From Chrysoporthe austroafricana (taxonomy: Eukaryota > Ascomycota > Sordariomycetes > Diaporthales > Cryphonectriaceae), in assembly GCA_001051155.2 (NCBI GenBank), contig JYIP02000004.1:4830383-4894382 (forward strand): DNA of 64,000 bases, written 5' to 3'. Of the stretch, positions 13,194 to 24,683 are shown piece by piece; within the stretch, counting starts at the first letter, position 1, and each line of letters opens with the position of its first letter. Made by a program: the position numbers and the translations under genes. The notes under the pieces are model-generated. The model saw only the letters and a program-made list of their open reading frames with translations. It was not told where the DNA came from and made no database searches.

Positions 13194-14564
13194 TATTTGC
13201 GCTATTATATGCAAATTGTATTAATAATAATAAGTTAATCCAATTATTTTGTTCGTAATTTACGTAATATTATAAGTATTATTTAATAATTTGGTTAATT
13301 TGTTCCGTTTGTCTATTTATTTATAAGTGGAATGCTATAAATATTTTTTGCTATATTCCGAATAATTTTATAAGTAAAGTTCAGAAATTGAATGCAAACT
13401 TTCTATTTCTATCGGAAATGATTTCTTTAAGTATGCCGTAATTAGTTATAACCGTTCTGAAAAATGTATATGCGAGATCTTCCGCTATGCTGCTTTTTTT
13501 GTAAAAGAGGAAATAAGCATACTTGCTCAGTTTGCAAATTACTATTAAGATGCTATTATATTGCACTTTGGTTAAGGGTTTTTATAAGAAAGGTAGCTTA
13601 ATAATAAAATCCTAGCTAATAAATTGCTAAATTGCTTCTAAAATAGAAAGCAGTTGGAATAGTTTATAAGGCTTATAATATTTAATTTTGTTTTTCTTGC
13701 AGCTATTATATTTTTATAAAGTAGTTTCGATTTTTTTCTTTAATTTTAAAAAATTCTAATATTTCTTAATTCTTTCGTATATAGCTCTAATTCCTTAATA
13801 GCCGTATGTTAATATGCTATAAATTGCTTTAATATATTCATTTTATTTTTCGGGTAATATTTCTTTTAATCTCTTTTCGTTATTATTAATTCTAATAATC
13901 GTATCGAATTCTCTAGTTTCGTTTATAAAATTGCTATTTTTATTTTATCGAAAGATATTTTGGAATTCTTTTTGCTTTATATTTTTATAATCTAATTGTC
14001 TGCTAAGTACATTTGCTTTACTATTCTCTAATCCTTTGCAATAAACGATTTTTAAGTCGAATTGTAAAAGGAATTCTGCCTATCTAATTTATTGCTTATT
14101 CAAAACCTTTATTATTATAAATATTGCTAGATTTTTATAATTGGAATATATTATAATTTAATATTTAATTCCGATTAAATAATGCTATTATTTTTCAAAT
14201 GCTTTTATAATTGCTATTAATTCCTTATCCGGAATGCCGTAATTGAATTCCGGGCTATTTATTTTTTTTAAAAAGTTGCTTATAATCCTGAAACGTCTTT
14301 AATCGTTTCGTTAATTCAGTTATCCCCCAAATGTATAGTCCGATATATCGGTTTCGATTTCAAATAGCTTATTTGAGTTTGCCTCGCAAAATATAAGTTT
14401 CGATATAACTTATTTTTTGATTTTATTAAATGCTTTTTATATTTCTTATATCCATTCGAATTTTCGATCTTTTTTTGTAAGATTCGTAAAAGGGCATGCG
14501 ATTTTGCTATAGTTTCGAATAAACTGGCAATAAAAGTTAATATAGCCGAAAAATATTCTGATTT
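13194..14564 (-). pseudogene. Gypsy element D, integrase and RNase H part
   Basis: A different Gypsy family from A/B/C. Minus-strand translation gives the RNase H region (about 13,950-14,300) and the integrase core: a segment reading S-I-L-I-V-I-C-K-L-S-K-Y-A (13,520-13,566, where D-x-L-x-K is usual) and I-I-S-D-R-N-R-K-F (about 13,390-13,420). These are hallmarks of fungal Gypsy pol. It is interrupted on the left by copy B, in the integrase, and on the right by copy A, in the RT thumb. Across the A insertion the frame continues from P-K-K-S-E-Y-F into S-A-I-L-T-F-I-A-S-L, so 24,679-28,390 is the same element. RIP is milder here than in A/B. Confidence 0.8.
14560..14564. repeat. Target-site duplication GATTT, left of copy A
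   Basis: The pentamer GATTT directly precedes the TGATAG end of the left LTR and is repeated directly after the right LTR. Five-base duplications are usual for Ty3/Gypsy integrase. Confidence 0.85.
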
Positions 14565-14771
14565 TGATAGCAAAACTTATAGACAAAGTGAATTCGTAAT
14601 AGATTCGCCTGGTAAATCTATAGTAAATCCCCTAATAAATACGCAATGAATTTACCAAGTAAATGCTATACCCTTACCGGGAAGCCTATATAATGCCTTA
14701 ATAGGCTTTAGCGTAATTCACTTTCTTGGAAAAACTATACTTTATAATATATTTCAATACGTTTATTATCA
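14565..14771 (+). repeat. 5' LTR of copy A (207 bp)
   Basis: Starts TGATAGCAAAACTTATAG and ends ATTATCA (ancestral CACTATCA), giving 6-bp inverted ends TGATAG/CTATCA. The same length as its partner at 24,472-24,678. Confidence 0.92.
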
Positions 14772-14794
14772 ATTAGTAACTACGCTTTGCACGC
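14772..14794 (+). other. Candidate primer-binding site of copy A
   Basis: The bases right after the 5' LTR read ATTAGTAACTACGCTTTGC. Copy H keeps GTAGCTACGC at the same place, so the ancestral site, undoing G-to-A changes, would start TTGGTAGCTACGC or TGGTAGC. It is conserved across copies A, C, H and I. I cannot assign the tRNA. Confidence 0.4.
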
Positions 14795-14817
14795 CTTTGC
14801 TGCGTAATCGGGTTTCG

Positions 14818-14970
14818 ATTATCGGCTTTATAGAATAATGGCTTTTATAGGAATATCGGTCTTATAAAATAACGGCTTTTATAAAAGTATCGGCTTTATA
14901 GAATATTGGCTCTTATAGAAATATCGGTCCTATAGGATATCGGCTTTTGTAAAAGTAGCATTCCTGTAAG
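14818..14970 (+). repeat. Leader tandem repeat of copy A
   Basis: About eight degenerate units alternating ATCGGCTTTATAGAA and GGCTTTTATAGGAATATCGG types, 17-19 bp each, between the primer site and gag. Shared with copies C (4,925-5,090) and I (62,808-62,960). Confidence 0.8.
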
Positions 14971-15059
14971 AGATATTATAATTATTTATCGATAATTCAT
15001 TGCCAATTCACTATAGCAATTACTGGCAATAACATTTTATTATTGCGGCTTATCAATTA

Positions 15060-17880
15060 TATCGAAATCAAGCATTTTGCTTAAATATACAAGTTTATAT
15101 AAGCTTTGAATGACTTTAAAAGGAAGGATTGGGTTATATCGGACGTTAAGATTTTTTTCGAAATCGCATGCGCTTTCGTTAATTGGAAATTTTTGGCCGA
15201 TCGATACGAAAAAGCGAAATAGAACTTTAGGAAAGCCAATGCATTTTTGCAGAAAGCAAAGGCATAGGTAATTAAATAAGGATAGCCTTTATTGCTTAAG
15301 CGCTAGATTTAAGAGGGAAGAAAGTCGAATTTCGATAAGAATCTATTTCAGTAAATAGGAAAGAATAATATATTTTAAGAAAATTTTTCCAAATATCGCA
15401 AATTTCGATAGCTTGCTAAGGCGATAATAAAGGAAAAGTAACGATAAATGCTTATAGAAATAAACGAAAGCGAAAATACTTTTCGATTTAATAATCCAGA
15501 AAATCTATTAGAAAAATTGGTTTAGCAATAATTTATCGAAAATCGAAAGCATTATATGCTTGAATATATTAATACTAATAGCGGAATTAAATATATTTAT
15601 CTATTATGATATTTAATCGAAAATTCAGATTTTAGATTTATTAATAAATCCGGGAATTCTTTAGCTATAATAAGAAAAATAAATAAAAGCAAAAGAAAAT
15701 AACTAATTCCAGGAAATAAACGTATTTCTTTCTTTTTAATAGGAACCCAAAATCGGAATATTTCCAAATAAAGTTCTATTATAGCTATTCCGGCCAACTT
15801 TATAAACTTTATAATAGAAAGTATATTAATGCCTTAATCGGGTTTATCGAATTATTTATAATTTTTCGGGAAAAAAGATTATAAGAAAGAAAGATTGAAT
15901 AAAAGAAAATCGGACAATTTTATTATTATCTTTCAGAAATACCCAATCCCTTCTTTCCCAATTACTAGCCTATTAAATTAATTTCTATAGCGATCTGAAA
16001 TAAAAATAATTTACTAAAATAGCTTTATTTCGGAAAAGGCAATATATATTGGGTTCAAGAAAATATTCCGATTGCAATAAGCTTTCAATATACAAGCGCT
16101 TTAATCGGAACTTATTAAAGAACCCTTTCCCGTTTCGACTGCAAAATATTATGCTAGCGACAAATATCGCTTTATTAGATTAGCATTTCCTAATATTAGA
16201 GAATATATCCGGCAAATATTTATATTAAGGGCAGGAAATTAATTAAATTAAAGATTATTTTCGGGTTCCGAACCGGATATTGAAATTAATTCTAATTTCC
16301 AAAAAGAACTGGTTAGTAAGCTAAATAGATTACCAGATCTATCGGATTCTAGCAATAATGAAAGCAATAATTCTCGAAATCTATTATTCGGCTATAAGCA
16401 ATTTAAAGATTCCCGAGCTTATCGATTTGATTTATTTGAATTTATAGCATTGCCCGTTAGCATTAATAGGGAATTTAAGGATATAGTTATAAAGCAATTC
16501 TAATTTTATAAGAACTGGAACGATTATGCTAATTTAATAATCGTATTCATTATAAATAGCAAAATTATTATTTAGAAAAATTTTCAAGCCTTTATAAACC
16601 AGTATAAAATATATATAATTAGAGATATAGAATATATTAAATATTTCAGCTTCCATTTACTTGCTTATTTAGCTAAAATAATATATATTTAATTCTATTC
16701 TATATTATTTTCTTAAAAGTATAAGGATTTTATTTTACGTAAATATAATTAGAGCTAATAGAAGAAATAATTAAGAAGAGATTTCTCTATATTACAGAAA
16801 ACTATAAAAGATTTGCTAAATGCTTAATAATATTCTAAGAAAAATATACGAAATAACCGCAATATTCTGGAATTTACTTATTATATCTATTAATTTATTA
16901 AGCTAGCCGAATATTCAAATTTATATTTAGCTAGAAATATCTGGGATCGGATCGACAAAGAATTAATAGCTAGATATTTCGATAAACTTAATCGAAATAA
17001 GGATGCAAAGGATTTCGAAAAACGTTTCAAAACGAAATAAGAAATATAGCATATCCTCGAATCAAATTGCGTAATAAAATTATTTCGTAAACTTGCATAA
17101 CTAGTACGGAAAATTATGCAATCGGCTGCCAATTTTCTTAATATTAATATTTATTTCTTAATTAATATATTCCCAAAACGCTCTAGAAAATTCAAGCCCT
17201 AAAAACCTGAATATTTATTTCGCTTAATAAGGATATTTAATTAGCTAAATTCATTTAAAGGCATTGAATATATCCCGAAATACGAATTCCGAAAGCTTTT
17301 ATTAGAATAATAGCAAAAGCTAATAGATATTCGGAATTAATTATAAAAACGGATAGCTAGATAATAAAATATCTCTAATACGGCTAGGAAAATATTAACC
17401 AATATTATAGATAATAGCAGAAATTCAATTTCAAAAAACCGAAATTTCCAATTATATCTTTATTATTAATTCGTACGAAAAGATATTAGAAAATGTTTTA
17501 TCCAGTTAACTCTAGCAAATTTCAATATTGATAATGGAAAATTGCAATATAATCTAGATAAAAAGGATAAGCTAGCTCGAAAAGGCTATTTCTCTGTAAA
17601 TAATAATCTGTTTATAGCGAATAGCGATAAATATAATAAAAAGATCGAAAATAGCGAAAACCTATAAAGGCAAAAGGACGAATTGGAAGAATAAGCTAAT
17701 AAAGAGAATATAATAATCGAGAATAATATTTAAATTTTTCGAATTAAAAAAACAAAACTATCGGTAAACGAAAGCATATTCCATATTAAGTATTCTATAT
17801 AACTATCCAATTAGCTATAGAATTTTCCTAAAATCGATATATAGAAAAGAGAAATCTTGGAATATAATATTCTTATACTT
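15060..17880 (+). pseudogene. Long gag-like first ORF of copy A
   Basis: A single plus-strand frame can be read for about 2.8 kb (around 940 codons) if TAA/TAG stops are taken as RIP-mutated Gln/Trp codons. The N-terminal 150 codons are rich in Lys, Glu, Gln and Ala and look coiled-coil-like. The C-terminal part, before the protease, is Arg/Asn-rich. No CCHC zinc knuckle is visible. Position and length make it gag or gag plus an extra domain. Short minus-strand frames at 15,597-15,797 and 16,890-17,132 are shadows of it. Confidence 0.6.
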
Positions 17881-17899
17881 ATAATTAAGTTTTATTAGA

Positions 17900-20800
17900 A
17901 TAGCAGCTATACGTATGCAAGAGCTGCAGCTAGAATATATTCGAATAAGCCGAATATAAAAGTTTATATCGATATAAATGCTAATTGTTATATTATTGCC
18001 AAGGAATTATTAATATAATTCCTTAAAGCAAAAATAGATTAAAATATAAAAGCTAAGCTTAGAAATATAGGCTAATTGCTAGCAAAAAGCTGGGCTGAAT
18101 TCGACTTATATTTCTAAAATAATAAATATAGCTATTTATTTATATTTCGTACCCAAATAAAAGCTTGAATATTGGATTAGCTAGAAATAAATATTCTATT
18201 AAAATAAGAATATAATATTTCTTACGAATTGGATATTCTAAATTTAGAATTGTCTATACGATTTGATTATTTTGGTAGTACTATAGCGAAAATGGAAATA
18301 TTTGCTCGAATGCTAATACAATCCCGGCAAGCAAAAGCCGTAATTATTATAATAATGCTGCTTAAATTTTATAAGCTAGTTTCTATTAATATCAAGCGAA
18401 TCCCAAAAATATAACTTTTCTATTCAAGCCGAAATAAAAAGGGTAAATGAATTATTTGATAAGCTATTAGATTAAAGAAATCCTAATAACGAATTAGGCA
18501 ATAACTCTTTTAAAAATCCAGAAAAACCAATTTCTAAAAATAATCGAATTATTCCAAACAGATTATATAACCCTGTTAGCGAATTACAATAACTATTACT
18601 ATATCGCATAATAATACTTTTTTTAATAAATTAAGAATGGGTTATAATTTTTAGAAAAGCTAAATTCAAACCAATTATTATTTATTAAGTATATTTTCTA
18701 ACAAATTGCGGAAATTATTAAAGAATAGCTGGAAAAGCATTAATCCTTAGATATAGAAACCCCCGAGATAAGAAATTATTTCGAAAATAATAATAAATTA
18801 AAGATTCGAAAAAATAAAGCTATTAAAAAATCGGAAATTGATTTCAGTATATACGTTTGCAAGCATTTACTGGAATTTCTCTATAAAATTATGGAATTAA
18901 TATAGGCATATACTGGAATTTTCAAAAATATAAATTCCATTAATATACTAATTGATTAATAGATAAAAGTCGATTTAATTGAAAAATAGCAAAATTAGAA
19001 AATAAAATAAAAGCTATATTATTTAAGTAAGGAAAATTAAAAAATAATTAACGAAATTTTAGACAAATTATACTAATAAAATCGAATTAAATAGATTACA
19101 AATATAATACTATTCGGTTTATTAATTTTTGTAATTTGGAAGAATATAAATGGCTAAAAGAAAAAATATATAGTAATTAATTTATATGCTTTGAATAAAA
19201 TCTCAATTCCCGATATTTACTTTTTGCTATTATAATAGGAAATTATTAAATAACTAAAAAGAAAAATATATATTACAGTAATAAATGCATAGCAATTTTT
19301 CTATTAATTCCTAATATATTCAGATTATAAAGACCGATTTACTATTATTAATTATTATAATTAAGAAAGAATAAAAATTCTATTTATAGGATTTCGAAAT
19401 TTATTATTTTATATCTAGCATTTTATAAATCAATTCTTATAATTATATTATAAATTTGTTTCCGCTTTCATAAACGATATTATTATCTATTCAATTATAG
19501 AATAAGATTACTTGCGATACTTATAAACTATTTTTTCGCTATTTTTACGCAAAAATATTTTATTAGCTAGACTTAAATCGTTTTTTGGATATCTTTTAAT
19601 CCAGATCTTAAGATTCAAAGTAAACGGATTCGGAATTTCTAATACGGAATACCGGATATAAGCTATTCGCAATCTGGAATTCCCCAAAATATTCTAGCAA
19701 CTGGAAAGGTTTATTGGATTTACAGGATACTTACGCTATTTAATTCCTAAATACAATTATAGAATTAATCTATTTTAGAGAAAGAAAACTAGAATATTAA
19801 GCAAAGCTCGCTAATCGAACTATTTACTTTTAAATATAAGATAGCGAAATTATATTACGCAAGCTATTTTCGACTTAATATTAAACGAAATTAATAGTTT
19901 TTACGATTTCAAAATAGCTTTAGAAACTAAAAATGCTTTATTTTATTATATTCCAGACAAACTTCTTTTTATTTAGCTAAATGTATTTAAGGAAATAGGG
20001 TTTTCAAATATTATTTTCCAATTAGCAAACGATTATATATAAAACGGAATATTATTAATAGCAAGCATAGCTATATAACTAATTCTCTATTTAAGTAAGA
20101 TAATTAATGAAATAAAACGAAAATACTAGCTTATAGAGCTAGAAATAGCTTATCTAGTATAATTAATACGAAAATTGCGAATAATAATAAGATCGAATTA
20201 AGTTAAGCCAATTTATATCCTTACCGATTATGCAATAACAGTTAGCATTATCTATTTATTATCTATAAATATAGTAGATAAAATTAAGGCAAATATATGG
20301 CTAATTCTCATTTCGGAATATTTGAGCCAATTCGATTTGAAAGCATATTATATACCGGGAAAATCGAATATTCTCGCAAATATTATATTAAGATTACCGT
20401 TTACCCAAAAACCTATCGATAATAAAAGCATTCTAAATAAGATATAAGAAAACGAACTTATTTAAATTCTTAATAAAATATCTATAGATAGCGAAATGAA
20501 AGGGCGTATTAAGAAAAGATACGAAAAATACCCTTTATAGTCCAAAATAATCGAATAATTGAAAGACTTAAACAAAATTGCCTAATTATTTTTCATATTA
20601 GATTATAATAGCTTACTATTTCTCAAAAATTATTACGGGAAATAATAATTATGCATTCCGAATAAAATAATATTGAATTTTATTAAAGAAGCTTACGATA
20701 GAAAATACTATTTCGATATAAATTGCATATAATACGATTTAATAGATCGATTCGTTATCAGATATTGCTATATTAAAATACGCAATTATATATCGATATA

Positions 20801-22140
20801 TTAAGTTTATAATAAGAATAAAAACGATTTATAGCAATTCTTAAGAGAAATATAACTTATATTATTTCTATTAATCCCATTTTATATTATTACTATAGAT
20901 TTTATTATAAGATTACCGATAATACTATTTATAAATATTATATAAGCTTTAGCTAAAATGCTATTCCTGAATATATTTCTTATAATTATAAATAAATATT
21001 CCAAAGCTATAATTATTATATTAAGCAATGCAATATATACTATAGCAGACTGAGCAATTTTTGTTTTACGGATACTTTATATTATTAGTTAAGGAATACT
21101 CAAAAGGATTATTTCAGACAGAAATTCGAAATTCCTATCGGAATTCTGGAAATATTTATAAAAAGCTATCGGAACGAAATTTGCCTATTCTACCGCTTTG
21201 CATCCGCAAACGGATAGGCAGTCTGAAATAAAAAACCGAATGGTTGAAATAGCAATTCGGCATTTCATAACCGCTTATCCTAATGCAAAATGGATCGAAA
21301 TAATACCGGTATTATAATTCAATTTGAATAATGCGTATAACCGAGCTATAAAATATTTAGCTAGCTAAATGCTATTCGGATTTAATTTATTATCGGGCTA
21401 ATAAATAAGAGATATAATATTCCTAGCAAAGGAAATTTTTTAGGAAAAAGCTTAATTTTTTATTATCGAAATGCAAATAATAGCCAAATTGCAATATAAT
21501 AAGCATTACTGCCAAATAGTTTTCGAATTAAATAATTAAATATATATTCGCTTGGGTTACGAGTATTTATTGCTAAGTAACTTATTTCTGAAATTTTTAT
21601 AATAAAGGATAAGATTTTTCCAAATTATTCGAAAGATAAGGAATTTAGCGTATAAATTGAAATTAGCTCCTTATATAAATATCCATTTAATAATCTCAGT
21701 AATATAATTAACGTTTGCAAACCTTTTTAAAATAAACTTTTATAAACGTAACTTTATATATTAGGATTTAATAAATATGCTAGAGAATCCGGATATCGAG
21801 AAATATTTGGAAAATTACCGATATTACGAGCTGGAAAGGATAATTAGCTACCGTAAGCGAAAGTATAGATATAGTCCGCGCAGAATTGAATATCTAGTAA
21901 AATAGATAAACTACCTTAACCATTACAATATATAGATGTTCCGTAATGCTCTAAATGCAAACGAAATAATATGTAATTTCGAACGGAAACGCGAAGCTAT
22001 AGCCGAACTGCAAGAAAGAATAAAGCGAAAGCAGCCATTAGCGGAAGAAATCCTTAAACCGGGAGATATTATTATAACTGCTTTACGAAAACAAAGCAAG
22101 CCAAAACGCAATTTACGAACAGAAAGTATACTGGAATAAG
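17900..22140 (+). pseudogene. pol remnant with C-terminal chromodomain, copy A
   Basis: Protease about 17,950-18,400 (V-Y-I-D-I-N-A-N, DTGA degraded). RT about 19,080-19,770: D-Y-K-D-R-F-T-I-I near 19,333, the catalytic box A-F-I-N-D-I-I-I-Y-S near 19,470-19,500, then K-S-F-F-G-Y and G-F-G-I-S, which is the fungal Gypsy group with KSFLGYPSV and DGFGL motifs. Thumb R-F-I-G-F-T-G-Y-L-R near 19,705. RNase H about 19,930-20,420. Integrase about 20,640-21,350 with the second catalytic Asp now Asn near 21,115 and A-L-H-P-Q-T-D-R-Q-S-E near 21,195. Chromodomain about 21,790-22,000 (Y-E-L-E-R-I-I ... Y-L-V-K). The open stretch 21,936-22,139 is its tail. Catalytic Asp-to-Asn changes and stops make it inactive. 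Confidence 0.85.
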
Positions 22141-22429
22141 CTAATCTATTTATTCCAAGAAATCGAAAGAACCCGCAATGCAATAAGCGCACGTTAGAGT
22201 AAAGGCAATTGCTAGATAGAGCAAATAAATTTCTGGCGAATACAAAAGGCTATTATTTCGTAAATTGCTAGTAAATTCACTTTATTTTCCTTTTCTTACT
22301 AGCGCGCTTACGATTACTATCCTTATCCATTTATTATAGCTAATTATATTGCCCTATCGTTATTACCTTTCATTATACTTTTGAATATTGTTTTTGGGTA
22401 TTAGGCTAGCATTATTATTAATTTCGCTT

Positions 22430-24166
22430 TATTTTGCTAAGCTTTTATAAACTCGCAAAGACTATACTAATAAGGCTATTAATATTACCAAAACCAAAAC
22501 GCATTATACGATTATTAAGTCATATCCTTCCGTAAATGCTTCGCTATAAAACTAAGACTGATAAGAAACGGGAAGCATTGCTTGAATTTACCCCGAATTC
22601 ACTTACCGTTCGTAATCCTATCCTTGCTTTATATACTCTATTAACAATTCATTATATCCTATTTCCTATTATAATATCGAGAGATAATTGCTTATAAAAT
22701 AGGCATAGCTATTATATTAAAAATAAGGCTGGATAAACGATATTAAACGGTTATAGCAATTTTATTAAAAGGGAAATAAATGCTATACGCTATATAGCCA
22801 ATATAGCAGAAATCGTTATAATTTACGAATATAATCGTAATATAGCTTTCGCTGCCTAGAAAAAAATAGCTAAGAATATTAAACCAATCTTGGCCAAACT
22901 TAAAGCTTTCGAGCCTACTATACCAGTCGCTAATCTAAGCCTATTTGCTATAATAGAGCGAAACTTTATAATACTAGCTAAGCGCTATCGAATTATAGAT
23001 AATACTATTAACTTAACCGAAAACGACTTACCGAGCATAGCTAATCTATTAGCCATATTAAGCAAAACTTCCCGAGCTAATATTAATAATACCCTGCCCT
23101 TATAAGCTACGCCTCGTATTATCCCCGCCTTATCTATCAAATATAACTTTAAATCCAAAGCTATTAAAGCCGAAATTGCGGTATACTACTGCATGCTAGC
23201 TTTCTATATATCTAAGAAATATATACGCTATAATTTCATTTAGGGAAGCAATTTCGGCATTAACTATCCTTATATTATTAACGGCTTCGCTATTTATAAT
23301 AATATTAAGTTCGGCATTATCGGAATCCATAATAATCGCATCTAGTATTTCTTCCCTTTTACTATAAGAAAATATATATACGAGTTCGTTATTTGGTTTC
23401 GCAACCTTAATCTTATTATCTTGTCTAACCGGTCGGGCTTATATTTTATTATAAACCAAATTTTCCGTTTCGAGTACAATTTCAAGGCTATTAAGATCGT
23501 TTTTATTAAGGACGATATGGATTACGATTTCAATACTACTTTTCAGAAATGGGCTAACGAAAATAAAGATTATCTTAGCGCCGCCCGGTCTTTGCAATGC
23601 CAAAATCGCATAATAGGCATCAAATCTTATATCTAAATATATAGGCTAATTAAGATTTTATAGCTTAATATCCATAACCATACCGATTTCTGTAATTATA
23701 TTAGAAAGGAAAAATTATTTATTATATTCTTTCGCAATTTATTAAATTTTAAAGCTATTATTAAAGCTTAAAAAGTTATTCCCAATTAGTAAATATAGCT
23801 ATTATTTATCGATATAATATTATTAGCAATATATAATGCTATTTTCTTTCAATAATTTATAGACCTAGCTATTTATATTGAAAACTAATTACAATATTGC
23901 TATATAACGACTATACGCGGCTATTAGCTTTGCATATTAATATATCCTATTATAATTTTATTTTATATTTATTACTATTATATTTACTTAATATCTTATT
24001 ATCTGAAAGCTATATTTTCTATTAATATTTACAAGCAATTTTAGTTTTTAATTATATTTATACTAAATATTTCGGCAATAAATATAATTAAGCATTACCG
24101 AAATATATTTGAATATCGGCCAGCCTTATTATATATAAATATTATATATATCTATCTATTCTAAAT
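22430..24166 (+). pseudogene. ORF3 of copy A (internally deleted)
   Basis: Collinear with ORF3 of B and F, but about 545 bp are missing at about 22,570, where the sequence jumps from the DQQET-like segment to the segment before F-T-S-N-L-L. Still readable pieces are 22,890-23,105 and 23,421-23,636. The latter, with W-A-N-E-N-K-D-Y, is among the least damaged parts. No known domain was recognised. Confidence 0.55.
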
Positions 24167-24199
24167 ATAAACCGATTATAATAAAGGATTAATTCTAAG

Positions 24200-24290
24200 T
24201 TCTTGGCATAAGCAGGTTTTCTTTTAATTCCCGGCATGGGTATATTTGTTATTCAAATTCCCGGCATAAGCACGTTTACTTGTTAGGATT
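24200..24290 (+). repeat. 3' UTR short repeat of the element family
   Basis: Three spaced copies of a CCCGGCATAAGCA-like box about 25-27 bp apart, between ORF3 and the 3' LTR. The same three boxes are at about 12,715-12,800 (B), 38,730-38,800 (F) and, best preserved and in reverse, 63,680-63,750 (G). Confidence 0.6.
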
Positions 24291-24471
24291 CTAGTACAAA
24301 TCGGCTTTATGAAACGATTATTATTTTTTATATAATCTCTTTTGTCCAATAATGCTATCGTACTTTTCCTTGCTATATAACTCAAAGTCCTATTATATCG
24401 TACTACCGTTACCCAAAACGTCTTTAATAGTTAGCTTCCTTTATGGACAAAAGTTATAAGAGGCCAGCAAT

Positions 24472-24678
24472 TAATAGCAAAACCTATAGACGAGGTGAAT
24501 TCGTAATGGATTCGTTTGGTAAATCTATAATAAATCCCCTGGTAAATATGCAATGAATTTACTAAGTAAATGCCATACCCTTACCGGGGGGCTTATATAA
24601 TGCCCTGATAGGCTTTAGTATAGTTCACTTTCTTAGAAAAACTATGCTTTATAATATATTTCAGTACGTTCACTATCA
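24472..24678 (+). repeat. 3' LTR of copy A (207 bp)
   Basis: Pairs with 14,565-14,771. Preceded by the purine tract AAGAGGCCAGCAAT, ends CACTATCA and is followed by the second GATTT. It is slightly less RIP-altered than the 5' LTR. Confidence 0.92.
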
Positions 24679-24683
24679 GATTT
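24679..24683. repeat. Target-site duplication GATTT, right of copy A
   Basis: Second half of the 5-bp duplication made when copy A entered element D. Confidence 0.85.

Larger units (their letters stand above)
14565..24678 (+). mobile_element. Complete Ty3/Gypsy chromovirus-like retrotransposon, copy A
   Basis: A full-length element of 10,114 bp with two 207-bp LTRs, flanked by GATTT on both sides. Order: 5' LTR, leader with primer-site candidate and tandem repeat, long gag-like ORF, protease, RT, RNase H, integrase, chromodomain, ORF3, 3' UTR with a short repeat, purine tract, 3' LTR. Fungal chromoviruses are usually about 5.5-8 kb, so this family is unusually long. All frames carry RIP-type stops. 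It is inserted within the RT of element D. Compared with B and F it lacks about 545 bp near 22,570, inside ORF3. Confidence 0.9.

Noticed and set aside
14818..14970. CRISPR-like array
   Set aside because: Units are degenerate, 17-19 bp, without regular unique spacers or cas genes, in a fungal retroelement leader.
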